A stretch of 64,000 nucleotides of DNA from positions 18,341,969 through 18,405,968 of the forward strand of contig NC_064035.1 of the NCBI RefSeq assembly GCF_932526225.1. Reading direction: 5' to 3'. The stretch is from Nematostella vectensis. Its lineage: Eukaryota > Cnidaria > Anthozoa > Actiniaria > Edwardsiidae. The notes under the pieces are model-generated. The model was not told the DNA's origin and ran no database searches. It saw only the letters and a list, made by a program, of their open reading frames with translations. The translations under genes were made by a program, and so were the position numbers. Shown here piece by piece: positions 33,602 through 45,740 of this stretch; the stretch's first letter is position 1, and every line of letters begins with the position of its first letter.

Positions 33602-33869
33602 AAAAAAAACTCGCGTCTTCAAAGATATATCCACAATGTACGAATTATTTGATGTAAATTTATTACAGTGTACAGAAAATGAAAATAAAGAAAAAAACTA
33701 GTCGAGCTAATTCTTGATGAAAAGGCCCCCCCCCTGGCGGCCAAAAGTGGGTCATTTATTATAAATGAATCTTCAAATACTATGCTTTTTCCATATGATA
33801 CCTCTGACGGCACCCCCCTCCCCCCACTTTCCTCAGCCAAACCTGTGAACGCGCCTGTATATACAAAAA

Positions 33870-34121
33870 AGGTTGTCAGTGCAAATGGCGAATGGCAAAT
33901 AGTAAATGGCAGTTCTTAGCCCGAACGGGGCTTCTGGGTACTAATCATTCGTAAAATTAAAGGTGTTAATTAAAGTCTAGCAATGTCAGAGACATACATT
34001 GATGATCTTTTATGGATAATTTATCCATATTCTTCAGCATTTAGTAGAAATTTAATGAGACCCATGGTTATTTTCGGTCGTAGAACTGTCATTTGCCAAT
34101 CGCCATTTGCACTGGCAACCT
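33870..34121. mobile_element. MITE-like element with ~30-bp inverted ends
   Basis: The left end AGGTTGTCAGTGCAAATGGC continues GAATGGCAAAT. The right end, read as complement, is AGGTTGCCAGTGCAAATGGC followed by GATTGGCAAAT, with two mismatches over 31 bases. The 252-bp element is non-coding. No certain target duplication was found. Confidence 0.65.
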
Positions 34122-34969
34122 CTATTGAAATAGGTGTATTCATTACTGGACGTGTGGCCTTCCTTCAACGGTTGAAATGGGTCTCGAGAACTCTTAGATT
34201 ATATACAACGTTTAAGGTGACTTTTCTTATTCATTGAACTTTGGAAAAACTCTGTGAGCAAGTTGCTATAATTACGGTGGCAGGTTTCGTTTGAGCAAAG
34301 AGTGTCATTAAAAAATTCTGTCAGAGGCTCCTCAATTTTTGTGTACTATGCAGATAAAAAAAAGAAAAAATAGGACTCATTTCAGTTTCTAATACTAATA
34401 AACAAGGCAATTCTAATTTTTTGATGGTGTTTATTTTTCTCATATCAGACTTAATTTTGTTGTTTACTGTAACTCTTTTTGAAGTACACGACAGTACGGC
34501 CGTTAGATATGATGCATTATTGTTTGTTTTTTTAAGCTAGCTGGCGACAATCCATAGAATGCAACAGATACCCATATTTTTCTTTTGGCGAGCTTTGCCT
34601 TAGATTACCGATTTACTGTTTACACAAGGTTCAGAGGAACTACCGCTAATCTCCGAAACACCATAACAAAATTTGTTTATGGCCTAATCTACCTGTAGGC
34701 TTTGGATGTTTTTTCCGGCAAGAAAACCCCCCAAAATTTGCATTTTCTTTCTTATTTTCCTTTCCCATGCGCAGCGTACAATTCAATGGCGGCCGCAACA
34801 GGCGAACCCCGCGTTTTCGAGGTTTTCTTGCAGGAAGAAAAAACACCCTATAAAGACTATTTATGGACTAACCTGACACCATGCATTTACTCTTCTGTTG
34901 TCAGAAAATACACTAGAAGTTCTCAACAACATACCCTGATTTGGATATACTGTGTGCTCAAACCACGTA

Positions 34970-35130
34970 AGATTTGGGGAAGGGGCACAATACAGAAACA
35001 TTTAGAAAATATTGGGGGGCACAGCCACGCCCCTGCTGGTCATATCTTAAGAATTTATGAAAATATTGTGGGGGCACATACCCCCAGTGCCTCACCCCCT
35101 GCTAAGGCCCTGATACCTGGCCCGTTCCCA
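34970..35130. repeat. G-rich interspersed repeat copy
   Basis: Motifs GGGGCACAATACAGAAACAT, AATATTGGGGGGCACAGCCA, CCCCTGCTGGTCAT and CCCAGTGCCTCACCCC resemble 29460-29760 and, in inverted order, 40305-40455. It has no coding capacity. The shared blocks suggest one dispersed family. Confidence 0.5.
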
Positions 35131-36029
35131 GTTTAATAATTTTTAATTATTTATAAAAAAATATTTGCACAGTTCCTTTCACTAAGTACGTACTGCAAGT
35201 AATACTGCCTCGGTCTTTGTTTGCGTGATATAACATCTGCAGGTATGAAAGGTGTAGAAAAGTCTCAGTTTTTGTTTTGCTTTGGAAAATAAATCAAACG
35301 CGGACCATCGCTGACACTTCCGCCATGCATTGGGAGCGGCTGTAGCATACTTGCTAGGCCGGGTAGTCAAGACGTTCGGTTAAATTTCCCAGACTTTTAC
35401 CCATCGCGTTCGTAACAACCGACGTCAAATGGCTTTGGGTAGCAGCGTGTAAGATACCCATGCTTCCACCATCTTTGATTAAACATTCACGGCACGCCCG
35501 CTATGCACGCTGGGATGAGACAGCGTTGACTTTTGCTTTGAACATGTTCTATATTTATTTCAGTTTTGAAAATAATGAACTTTTAAGCTCCATCAACAAT
35601 TTTAATGTGACAATTTTTATTTGCTAGTGTAGACGGCGCAAAGTCGGCAATTTTTATGTTTTAACTATAGTTGGCCAAAAGTTAGCAGGTTTGCTTTCTC
35701 GGCAATTAAAAATTGTCACACATGAAAAATTCTAGTGTAGATGCCAACAAATATAGTTGTCAACTCAAAATTGTTTGTTTAGATTGGGCTTTAGTTTGAA
35801 AATGAATTTATTTTAAATTTGAATTTGGAACAAAAAATTATAAAGAAAAGCATGTGGTAGCGTTGGGCCTCCATGAATCTCATCATTCTTACTTTTTTCT
35901 TCAGAATAATTTTACCCTACTGAAGAGATGTTTGCGCAATTCCTCGTAAGAAAATACAGCCACAATGATGAGGATCCGTAAGGTTATCAGTTGAGTGTTG
36001 TGTTCCACAAAAATTTTTTCTCACGAGCC

Positions 36030-36210
36030 TAACGTCATATCGCCTGGGGATTGTTAAAAAAACTAGAGCTAAGTTTGTTATTGTTTAACGTCATATCGCC
36101 TGCAGATTGTTAAAAAAAAACTAGAGCTAAGTTTATCGTCATATCGCCTGGAGAATGTTAAAAAAGATAGAGCTAAGTTTGTTATTGTTTATCGTCTTAT
36201 CGCCTGCTCA
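36030..36210. repeat. Tandem 50-57-bp repeat, 3-4 copies
   Basis: CGTCATATCGCCTG.. then TGTTAAAAAA..TAGAGCTAAGTTT recurs at about 36032, 36089 and 36138, with a partial fourth start (CGTCTTATCGCCTG) near 36192. No function is evident. Confidence 0.8.
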
Positions 36211-36620
36211 TGCCGGTACAAAACTGTGGAACCATTTACCAAAGCTACATTATAGAGAGGGATATTAAGAGGACTGATTCCATTCGAACAGGCCAATCTA
36301 CAATAGTCTAATTATTCATTTCTAGATTGTAAGTTCATTTGTTTTCTCTGTTTCATTTTATTTAGCGCTTTAGAATATATACACATATTTTTAGCGCTTT
36401 ATTTAACATTATATTGTTATTTTTATTATATCATCACCCCGGTGGTTGCTAAAAAAGTTTTGTTATTGTACAATGATTGTTTTGTCTTAAAATGGGCGAT
36501 GTGATAAGGCCGTTAGAGTGGTAGAGGTAAATACTTACCAAAAGGTCAAAGAAGCAAGAATGTTTATGGGAGCTATGGGACATTCTTCATGAGAGGCGAT
36601 AATGTCCAGCGTAGCAGGGT

Positions 36621-36681
36621 AACAAAAAAAAAAAAAAAAAACAAAGAAAAAAACAAAGAAAAAAACAAAAAAAAAACAAAG
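36621..36681. repeat. A-rich low-complexity stretch
   Basis: Runs of A are separated by single C or G (AACAAAGAAAAAAACAAAG). It is probably a decayed poly(A) or microsatellite, close upstream of the GPCR frame. Confidence 0.8.
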
Positions 36682-36906
36682 ACAAGACGACCTTCAACGT
36701 ATGGGGAGTGGGATAGAGCTAAGCAGAAAGACAGAATGACTTGATTCAGCATTCTCTCTGTTATCAATACCAGTAATGTTATACTATCTGACAAAAACAA
36801 AATATGATTAGTGGATAGCAGATAACTTTTCTTTGCAAGTCAAAACAACATTACAGTTGTTAAGTTAGGTCAGAGTGAGGAAAGTATAAAATCCTGCAAG
36901 GCCTGT

Positions 36907-38013
36907 ATGCTTAGACTCGGCGCGCACAAGGTTATTGCAGACGGACTATTCCTTGTATCTTGCGCTAAGACCATGAGTTGTAACACTACATATACCCCGT
37001 TACAACAGTACACGGAAACCGAGCCCATACGAATACTCCGCCTTGCCATCTTTGCCATAATCGTAACGGTCTCGTTGTTGGGCAATTGTGCGGTTGTTCT
37101 GATTGTGTACATAAAAAAGCGCCTGAAGACCTTAACAAACATTCTGATCTTCAACCTGGCCGTAGCAGAGCTGACCAATACGCTATGCTTGCCGCTAGTA
37201 CAGACCTATCTTGAGCTTAAGTCTTGGCCATTTGGACAAGTTCTGTGCCACGTTCTCATACCGTTACAGACGCTTGCTGGCATAGTGGTGACGAGTACAG
37301 TTGCCGTGATAGCTGTGTACAGGTGTAGGGTCTTGTTTCGTCCAGTTGCAACAATCACCCAGCCTCGAAGTGTGGCGGTCGCTGTCTTATCTTGCTTGTG
37401 GTTGAGCGCGTTCGTGTTGGTCCTACCCAGCTTCCTGCAGAGCTAACTAGTAAGTCATCCGCAAAGTAACACCACGGCATGGTGTCTATTGCTTTTCCCC
37501 GGAGACGCTCTCGCCGATTACCCGACACCTCGGGTACAATTATACACCGTTGTCACATTCACGTTCAATTACGCGCTACCTGCGTGCGTGATGATTGCTT
37601 CGTACGGAATAGTCATCCTTAATTACCGCAAGCGCAATCGAGTCTTCCAAAGAGCGAACATGTTCGCGAATGAGAATGAAACGGAAATAACGGACATACG
37701 ATACAATTCACGCGGCAATGAAGGTCAACGGCTCTCCCTGTCTCAACAGCACGACCACACAAGCTCCAGCCCCAACAAAGACGAACAACGCGAACTCAAC
37801 GTGCTTAAGATGTGTTACGCGATTGTCGGAGTATTTTTGGTGTGCTATTTTCCGTATCAAGTGTTTTTTCTCTTGGAGTATTTCAAGGTTGTTTCTTGGA
37901 TGAACTGGGAGTACTTCGACATCACGCGGTCGTACGTCTACATGGTCACTTGCCTTCCGAGCGCGCTCCACCCTGTCTTATACGTGTTCATGACCAAGTC
38001 CTTTGTTTGCTAA
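36907..38013 (+). pseudogene. Class A (rhodopsin-like) GPCR interrupted by one in-frame TAA
   Basis: One reading frame runs 36907-38013, broken only by TAA at 37444-37446 (codon 180). Before it are TM1 (VSLLGNCAVVLIVY), TM2 (LIFNLAVAELTNTL), TM3 with the conserved Cys (VLCHVLIPLQ) and TM4. After it are an extracellular loop 2 with an N-glycosylation site and the partner Cys (SNTTAWCLL), TM5 (FNYALPACVMIASYG), a long third intracellular loop, TM6 (GVFLVCYFPYQVFF) and TM7 ending HPVLYVFMTKSF. The D/ERY motif reads YRC and NPxxY reads HPVLY, both deviant. The C-tail is very short. Overall form suggests a peptide- or amine-type receptor; the ligand is unknown. An alternative start is ATG 36973 (MSCNTTYTP). 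The single lesion suggests a recent pseudogene, a polymorphic null, a sequence error or readthrough. Confidence 0.82.
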
Positions 38014-38326
38014 TCCGGATCAAGTAGGAAGTCGATCGAGTAAGTAGCTAGGAAAAAAAATCACTACTGACGAGAGACTTTTTATTACAGTAAACATCCG
38101 CGTATATTAGAACCTTGAATTTTCAAGATCAGGCTGAATAAGAAGCTATTCTTCCCCATCAGGCGGATAAGGTTCTTATATAAAATGGTCCTTAAAATCA
38201 TCACATTTACTCACACAAAATAAAACAGGCAAACCCGGCAGTTAAAAATATGTCAAAAGTCCATAGAAAACTTTCAGTTTTTTATCCGATCTCGAGTTAA
38301 CCGGGTTCTTTTGAGTCAACAGTTCA
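38014..38326. other. Spacer between GPCR and 27-bp array
   Basis: No gene is recognised. The block near 38275-38330 (TTTTTATCCGATCTCGAGTT then AACCGGGTTCTTTTGAGTCA) resembles 40245-40290 (TTTTTATCCTATCTCGGTTT then AACAGGGCTTCTTTACTAGT), so the sequence on either side of the array shares a common origin. Confidence 0.45.
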
Positions 38327-39595
38327 TTTACTATCAAAAACTCCAACAGTTTATTAACTATCAATATCCCCAACAGTTTATTTACTATCAATAACTCCAA
38401 CAGTTTATTTACTATCAATATCCCCAACAGTTTATTTACTATCAATATCCCCAACAGTTTATTTACTATCAATAACTCCAACAGTTTATTTACTATCAAT
38501 ATTCCCAACAGTTTATTTACTATCAATATCCTCAACAGTTTATTTACTATCAATAACTCCAACACTTTATTTACTATCAATATCCCCAACAGTTTATTTA
38601 CTATCAATATCCCCAACAGTACATTTACTATCAATAACTCCAACAGTTTATTTACTATCAATATACCCAACAGTTTATTTTCTATCAATAACTCCAACAG
38701 TTTATTTGCTATCAATAACTCCATCAGTTTATTTACTATCCTAACCCAAACACTTTATTTACTATAAATAACCCCAACACTTTATTTACTATCAATAATC
38801 CCAACAGTTTATTTACTATCAATAACCCCAACACTTTATTTACTATCAATATCCTCAACAGTTTATTTACTATCAATAACTCCAACACTTTATTTACTAT
38901 CAATATCCCCAACAGTTTATTTACTATCAATATCCCCAACAGTACATTTACTATCAATAACTCCAACAGTTTATTTACTATCAATATACCCAACAGTTTA
39001 TTTGCTATCAATAACTCCATCAGTTTATTTACTATCCTAACCCAAACACTTTATTTACTATAAATAACCCCAACACTTTATTTACTATCATAACCCAAAC
39101 AGTTTATTTACTATAAATAACCCCAACAGTTCATTTACTATCAATAACCCAAACAGTTTATTTACTATAAATAACCCCAACAGTTTATTTACTATAAATA
39201 TTCCCAACACTTTATTTACTATCAATAATCCCAACACTTTATATACTATCAATATCCCCAACAGTTTATTTACTATCAATATCCCCAACAGTACATTTAC
39301 TATCAATAACTCCAACAGTTTATTTACTATCAATATACCCAACAGTTTATTTACTATCAATAACTCCATCAGTTTATTTACTATCCTAACCCCAACACTT
39401 TATATACTATCAATAATCCCAACACTTTATTTACTATCAATAATCTCAACAGTTTATTTACTATAAATAACCCCAACAGTTTATTTACTATAAATTACCC
39501 CAACACTTTATTTACTATCAATAATCCCAACACTTTATTTACTATCAATAATCCCAACAGTACATTTACTATCAATAACCCCAACACTATTTACT
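38327..39595. repeat. 27-bp minisatellite, about 47 copies
   Basis: The consensus is CAACAGTTTATTTACTATCA followed by ATATCCC or ATAACTC. The unit is a multiple of three, so the minus strand is open for long stretches and encodes a 9-residue repeat (LLGILIVNK); there is no other sign of a gene. A marker block, CTCCATCAGTTTATTTACTA then TCCTAACCC, recurs near 38719, 39014 and 39363, showing block duplication of about 11 and 13 units. Confidence 0.92.
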
Positions 39596-41603
39596 AAAAG
39601 ACAAATCACTAGTTGAGGTGATGCTTGTATAACATGCCTCAATCTTCTTTATTTTCGCGCATCCTAAATCTCGCGAAAATGTTTTAGGCACATTTCGCGA
39701 GTCTTCAATTTCGCGATCGCGGAGAAAAATTGTGTTAAAAGGAGATTTAATTTCACGAATTTTTTTAGAGGTTCCAGTGACTTTTTTCGATTGAACAATA
39801 AAATGAAGTTAACCAACTACTGAAATAAGACCAAAATAATTGAAACGAAACAAACACGCCGCCACTTAGCGGCTACTGAATTTGGATCGGATCAAACGTC
39901 AGTTCCACAGTAATGTGTGAGTGTTCCTGTCCTCTCGAGCAATTATCAAGCACCTTCAACGATTTTTCTATATCCATTAAATTTCGCGAGATCAAAGTTC
40001 GCGGTCCTTTTTTTCGCGAGTCTTTAAGTTTTTGAAATCGCGAAAAACGCGAATTTTGAGTACGCGTGAAAATTAGCATAATAAGATACAAGCAAGATAG
40101 CATACAATAATGGAATTGATTATATAGGCAGTAGTTACCTCGAGTGCGATTCTAATAATACTTTAAGACCCGTGTTGAATCAGGGTGTTTTAAATGGTGT
40201 CCAACAATAGTCCAGTTAATACTTTATTTAAGTTAACAATACTTTTTATCCTATCTCGGTTTAACAGGGCTTCTTTACTAGTCAATAATCCCAACATTGT
40301 TTTTACTCAGGGCCGTACGGTAGCAGTGTGTGGGGCACCGGGAGCAAGTCCCCTCCCTCAATATTCTAACAAAATATAAGAAAATGACCAGTGTGGGCGT
40401 GGCTGGGCCTCCCCGATACCTCCCCCCAATATTTCGAGGCTTGCTACAGTTCTGTTGCTAAGCAACAAATCACTAGCTGAAGTGAGGCTATTACCGGAAT
40501 GACATACGACCAAGAGAGCAACATATCCATGCTCTTTAATCTCGATACAGCAAAGTACGCCGAGATATTCATGTACTAAAACATTTTATCTTATACCTTT
40601 CTTCAACGGCCATAAAGCGACCCAACGCCGTAAAATGTTTTATTACATATATCTTTATTACCTTTATTAAGCGGCCAGAAAATACGTATTGTGGGTCGAT
40701 GCACCCTTCGAGTGGAATTTTGCTTAATAAAATAATGTGAAGAAGTATTACTAGCTGAAACCTGCAATGTGAACTCGTAATCACTAAGCATGATAACAGC
40801 CCAAACCCAAAGACAAAGGAAATTCTGGGGAAGTGTTTAGGCCAAAATCTGCTAGCATCCGCCAGTACCTCCAGCATGATATTCACACAGCGCCAGCAAC
40901 TATCCAAGAAAGCTCGCACTGTTTGCCAACGGCGTCATGACCCATACAGAACCAACAACTTCAGTACTGTAGACTCTGCTATACGCTCGCTTAAACACCA
41001 GACATATATAAGGTTCGCAAACTGCTTCACAGCACCTCCAAACATGGTATAAAAATAGCGTATGCATTGCTGGACTAGTGTCTTATATGGATAAGTTGTT
41101 TGCCCACCACGTTGAAAGGTCTGCGAAGTAGTTCGTCAGTATTTCCTTGTCTTGAGGACAGTTGAGCAGAACTTTGCACAAAATGCTGTCCTATATGTTG
41201 GGTCTGTTTACATGCTGACTGCAAGGAATTATAAAAAAAACCTTATACGAATCTCCCTTAAGAGGACATTTGCTCGATGTCTTGAGTGTCCGTGAACAAG
41301 AATGCGTCTTGCAAGCGGACAACCCTCGTATCGAACACTTTTCCCAGTTCCCGAGGTGCCCACTTGCCCACGAGTTGACTGTACAGTACTCGTAAATCCA
41401 AATTAATTTTGAATAAAAGTAATTTTCTATTTGACATCGATTATCCATCGCTAGCTATCATATCGCTAATGTTAAAGTTAAAAACTATGCAATATATCAA
41501 TAAAGAATTAAAATACAACATAGAATAGAACATTGTTTTTAGCTTAAGGACTCGAGCGTACAGAGCCAACAACGGCCAGTACTGTAGGCACTGCTACGCT
41601 CGC
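39596..41603. other. Intergenic spacer between two arrays
   Basis: No gene is recognised. CG-rich short motifs (TCGCGA, TTTCGCGAG) recur between 39650 and 40065. 40305-40455 is a copy of the G-rich interspersed repeat in inverted orientation (GGGCGTGGCTGGGCC, CCCCCAATATTTCGAGGC). The sequence at 40945-40995 and 41560-41610 is a related pair (CCAACAAC..CAGTACTGTAG..CTGCTA..CGCTCGC), the second copy leading straight into the 38-bp array. Confidence 0.5.
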
Positions 41604-44600
41604 ACTAAACAAGACGTTACTTAAAGACCTATAAAACTGGCATCAAACATGACGTTACTTAAAGGCCTATAAAACTGGCATCAAACAAGACGTTACTTAC
41701 AGGCCTATAAAACTGGCATCAAACATGACGTTACTTAAATGCCTATAAAACTGGCACCAAACAAGGCGTTACTTAAAGGCCTATTAAACTGGCATCAAAC
41801 ATGACGTTACTTAAAGGCCTATAAAACTGGCATCAAACAAGGCGTTACTTAAAGGCCTATTAAACTGGCATCAAACATGACGTTACTTAAAGGCCTATAA
41901 AACTGGCATCAAACATGACGTTACTTAAAGGCCTATAAAACTGGCATCAAACAAAACGTTACTTGCAGGCCTATAAAACTGGCATCAAACAAGGCGTTAC
42001 TTAAAGGCCTATAAAACTGGCATCAAACAAGGCGTTACTTAAAGGCCTATACAACTGGCATCAAACATGACGTTACTTGAAGGCCTATAAAACTGGCATC
42101 AAACAAGACTTTACTTAAAGGCCTATAAAACTGGCATCAAACATGACGTTACTTAAAGGCCTATAAAACTGGCACCAAACAAGACGTTACTTAAATGCCT
42201 ATAAGACTGGCATCAAACAAGACGTTACTTACAGGCCTATAAAACTGGCACCAAACATGACGTTACTTAAAGGCCTATAAAACTGGTACCAAACAAGACG
42301 TTACTTAAAGGCCTATAAGACTGGCATCAAACAAGACGTTACTTAAAGGCCTATAAAACTGACACCAAACAAGACGTTACTTAAAGGCCTATAAAACTGG
42401 CATCAAACATGACGTTACTTAAAGGCCTATAAAACTGGCACCAAACAAGATGTTACTTAAAGGCCTATAAGACTGGCATCAAACAAGACGTTACTTAAAG
42501 GCCTATAAAACTGGCATCAAACATGACGTTACTTAAAGGCCTATAAAACTGGCATCAAACAAGGCGTTACTTAAAGGCCTATAAAACTGGCATCAAACAT
42601 GACGTTACTTACAGGCCTATAAAACTGGCACCAAACATGACGTTACTTAAAGGCCTATAAAACTGGCACCAAACATGACGTTACTTGAAGGCCTATAAAA
42701 CTGGCACCAAACAAGACGTTACTTAAAGGCCTATAAAACTGGCATCAAACATGACGTTACTTAAAGGCCTATAAAACTGGCATCAAACAAGACGTTACTT
42801 AAAGGCCTATAAAACTGGCATCAAACATGACGTTACTTAAAGGCCTATAAAACTGGCATCAAACATGACGTTACTTAAAGGCCTATAAAACTGGCATCAA
42901 ACAAGACGTTACTTAAAGGCCTATAAAATTGGCACCAAACATGACGTTACTTAAAGGCCTATAAAACTGGCACCAAACAAGACGTTACTTAAAGGCCTAT
43001 AAAACTGGCATCAAACATGACGTTACTTAAAGGCCTATAAAACTGGCATCAAACAAGACGTTACTTAAAGGCCTATAAAACTGGCATCAAACATGACGTT
43101 ACTTAAAGGCCTATAAAACTGGCATCAAACATGACGTTACTTAAAGGCCTATAAAACTGGCATCAAACAAGACGTTACTTAAAGGCCTATAAAACTGCCA
43201 TCAAACAAGACGTTACTTAAAGGCCTATTAAACTGGCATCAAATAATACGTTACTTAAAGGCCTATAAAACTGGCATCAAACAAGACGTTACTTAAAGGC
43301 CTATAAAACTGGCATCAAACAAGGCGTTACTTACAGGCCTATAAAACTGGCATTAAACATGACGTTACTTAAAGGCCTATAAAACTGGCATCAAACAAGG
43401 CGTTACTTAAAGGCCTATAAAACTGGCATCAAACAAGACGTTACTTAAAGGCCTATAAGACTGGCATCAAACATGACGTTACTTAAAGGCCTATAAAACT
43501 GGCATCAAACAAGACGTTACTTAAAGGCCTATAAAACTGGCATCAAACAAGGCGTTGCTTAAAGGCCTATAAAACTGGCATCAAACAAGGCGTTACTTAA
43601 AGGCCTATCAAACTGGCATCAAACATGACGTTACTTAAAGGCCTATAAAAATGGCATCAAACAAGGCGTTACTTAAAGGCCTATAAAACTGGCATCAACC
43701 AAGACGTTACTTAAAGGCCTATTAAACTGGCATCAAATAATACGTTACTTAAAGGCCTATAAAACTGGCATCAAACAAGACGTTACTTAAAGGCCTATAA
43801 AACTGGCATCAAACAAGGCGTTACTTACAGGCCTATAAAACTGGCATTAAACATGACGTTACTTAAAGGCCTATAAAACTGGCATCAAACAAGGCGTTAC
43901 TTAAAGGCCTATTAAACTGGCATCAAACATGACGTTACTTAAAGGCCTATAAAACTGGCATCAAACAAGGCGTTACTTAAAGGCCTATTAAACTGGCATC
44001 AAACATGACGTTACTTAAAGGCCTATAAGACTGGCATCAAACAAGACGTTACTTAAAGGCCTATAAAACTGGCATCAAACAAGACGTTACTTAAAGGCCT
44101 ATAAAACTGGCATCAAACAAGGCGTTGCTTAAAGGCCTATAAAACTGGCATCAAACAAGGCGTTACTTAAAGGCCTATCAAACTGGCATCACACATGACG
44201 TTACTTAAAGGCCTATAAAAATGGCATCAAACAAGGCGTTACTTAAAGGCCTATTAAACTGGCATCAAACATGACGTTACTTAAAGGCCTATAAAACTGG
44301 CATCAAACAAGGCGTTACTTAAAGGCCTATTAAACTGGCATCAAACATGACGTTACTTAAAGGCCTATAAAACTGGCATCAAACATGACGTTACTTAAAG
44401 GCCTATAAAACTGGCATCAAACAAAACGTTACTTGCAGGCCTATAAAACTGGCATCAAACAAGGCGTTACTTAAAGGCCTATAAAACTGGCATCAAACAA
44501 GGCGTTACTTAAAGGCCTATACAACTGGCATCAAACATGACGTTACTTAAAGGCCTATAAAACTGACATCAAACAAGGCGTTACTTAAAGGCCTATAAAA

Positions 44601-45740
44601 CTGGCATCAAACAAGACGTTACTTAAAGGCCTATAAAACTGGCATCAAACAAGGCGTTACAAAAAGGCCTATAAAACTGGCATCAAACAAGACGTAACTT
44701 AAAGGCCTATAAGACTGGCATCAAACAAGGTGTTACTTAAAGGCCTATAAGACTGGCATCAAACAAGACGTAACTTAAAGGCCTATAAGACTGGCATCAA
44801 ACAAGGTGTTACTTAAAGGCCTATAAGACTGGCATCAAACAAGGCGTTACTTACAGGCCTATAAAACTGGCATCAAACAAGGCGTTACTTAAAGGCCTAT
44901 AAAACTGGCATCAAGCAAGGCGTTACTTAAAGGCCTATGAAACTGGCATCAAACATGACGTTACTTAAAGGCCTATAAAACTGGCATCAAACATGACGTT
45001 ACTTGCCGGCCTATAAAACTGGCATCAAACAAGGCGTTACTTAAAGGCCTATTAAACTGGCATCAAACATGACGTTACTTGCCGGCCTATAAAACTGGCA
45101 TCAAACAAGATGTTACTTAAAGGCCTATTAAACTGGCATCAAACAAGACGTTACTTAAAGGCCTATAAAACTGGCATCAAACAAGGCGTTACTTAAAGGC
45201 CTATAAAACTGGCATCAAACAAGACGTTACTTACAGGCCTATAAAACTGGCATTAAACATGACGTTACTTAAAGGCCTATAAAACTGGCATCAAACAAGA
45301 CGTTACTTAAAGGCCTATAAAACTGGCATCAAACAAGACGTTACTTAAAGGCCTATAAAACTGGCATCAAACATGACGTTACTTAAAGGCCTATAAAACT
45401 GGCATCAAACAAGACGTTACTTAAAGGCCTATAAAACTGGCATCAAACAAGACGTAACTTAAAGGCCTATAAAACTGGCATCAAACAAGACGTTACTTAA
45501 AGGCCTATAAAACTGGCATCAAACAAGACGTTACTTAAAGGCCTATAAAACTGGCATCAAACATGACGTTACTTAAAGGCCTATAAAACTGGCATCAAAC
45601 AAGACGTTACTTAAAGGCCTATAAAACTGGCATCAAACAAGACGTTACTTAAAGGCCTATAAAACTGGCATCAAACAAGACGTTACTTACAGGCCTATTA
45701 AACTGGCATCAAACATGACGTTACTTAAAGGCCTATACAA
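41604..45740. repeat. 38-bp satellite array, about 109 copies
   Basis: The consensus unit is AAAGGCCTATAAAACTGGCA followed by TCAAACAAGACGTTACTT. The main variants are at one position group (AAGACG, ATGACG, AAGGCG) and TATTAAAC for TATAAAAC. Each full unit has a StuI-type AGGCCT and a TATA-box-like CTATAAAA. Nested block copies can be seen: 41760-42090 recurs at +2470 (65 units), TCAAATAATACG recurs at +494 (13 units; 43240 and 43734), and GGCGTTGCTT recurs at +570 (15 units; 43551 and 44121). No open frame or gene is associated with it. Confidence 0.95.

Larger units (their letters stand above)
33554..36906. other. Intergenic region with repeats
   Basis: No gene is recognised. It holds an inverted-repeat element (33870-34121), an imperfect inverted repeat near 34708-34845 (TTTTTTCCGGCAAGAAAAC and its approximate complement), a G-rich interspersed repeat (34970-35130), an inverted pair with GTGACAATTTTTA at 35608 and AAAAATTGTCACA near 35707, tandem 50-57-bp blocks (36030-36210) and an A-rich stretch (36621-36681). 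Confidence 0.5.

Noticed and set aside
34702-35136. Plus-strand frame of 144 codons
   Set aside because: Its second half is a G-rich interspersed repeat and its first half an inverted-repeat segment; no gene signal.
38242-39369. Minus-strand open frames encoding a repeating LLGILIVNK
   Set aside because: This is a translation of the 27-bp minisatellite; no start context, splice signals or domain.
41604-45740. CRISPR-like regular array
   Set aside because: Units are contiguous, with no unique spacers and no associated genes; the genome is eukaryotic. It is a satellite.
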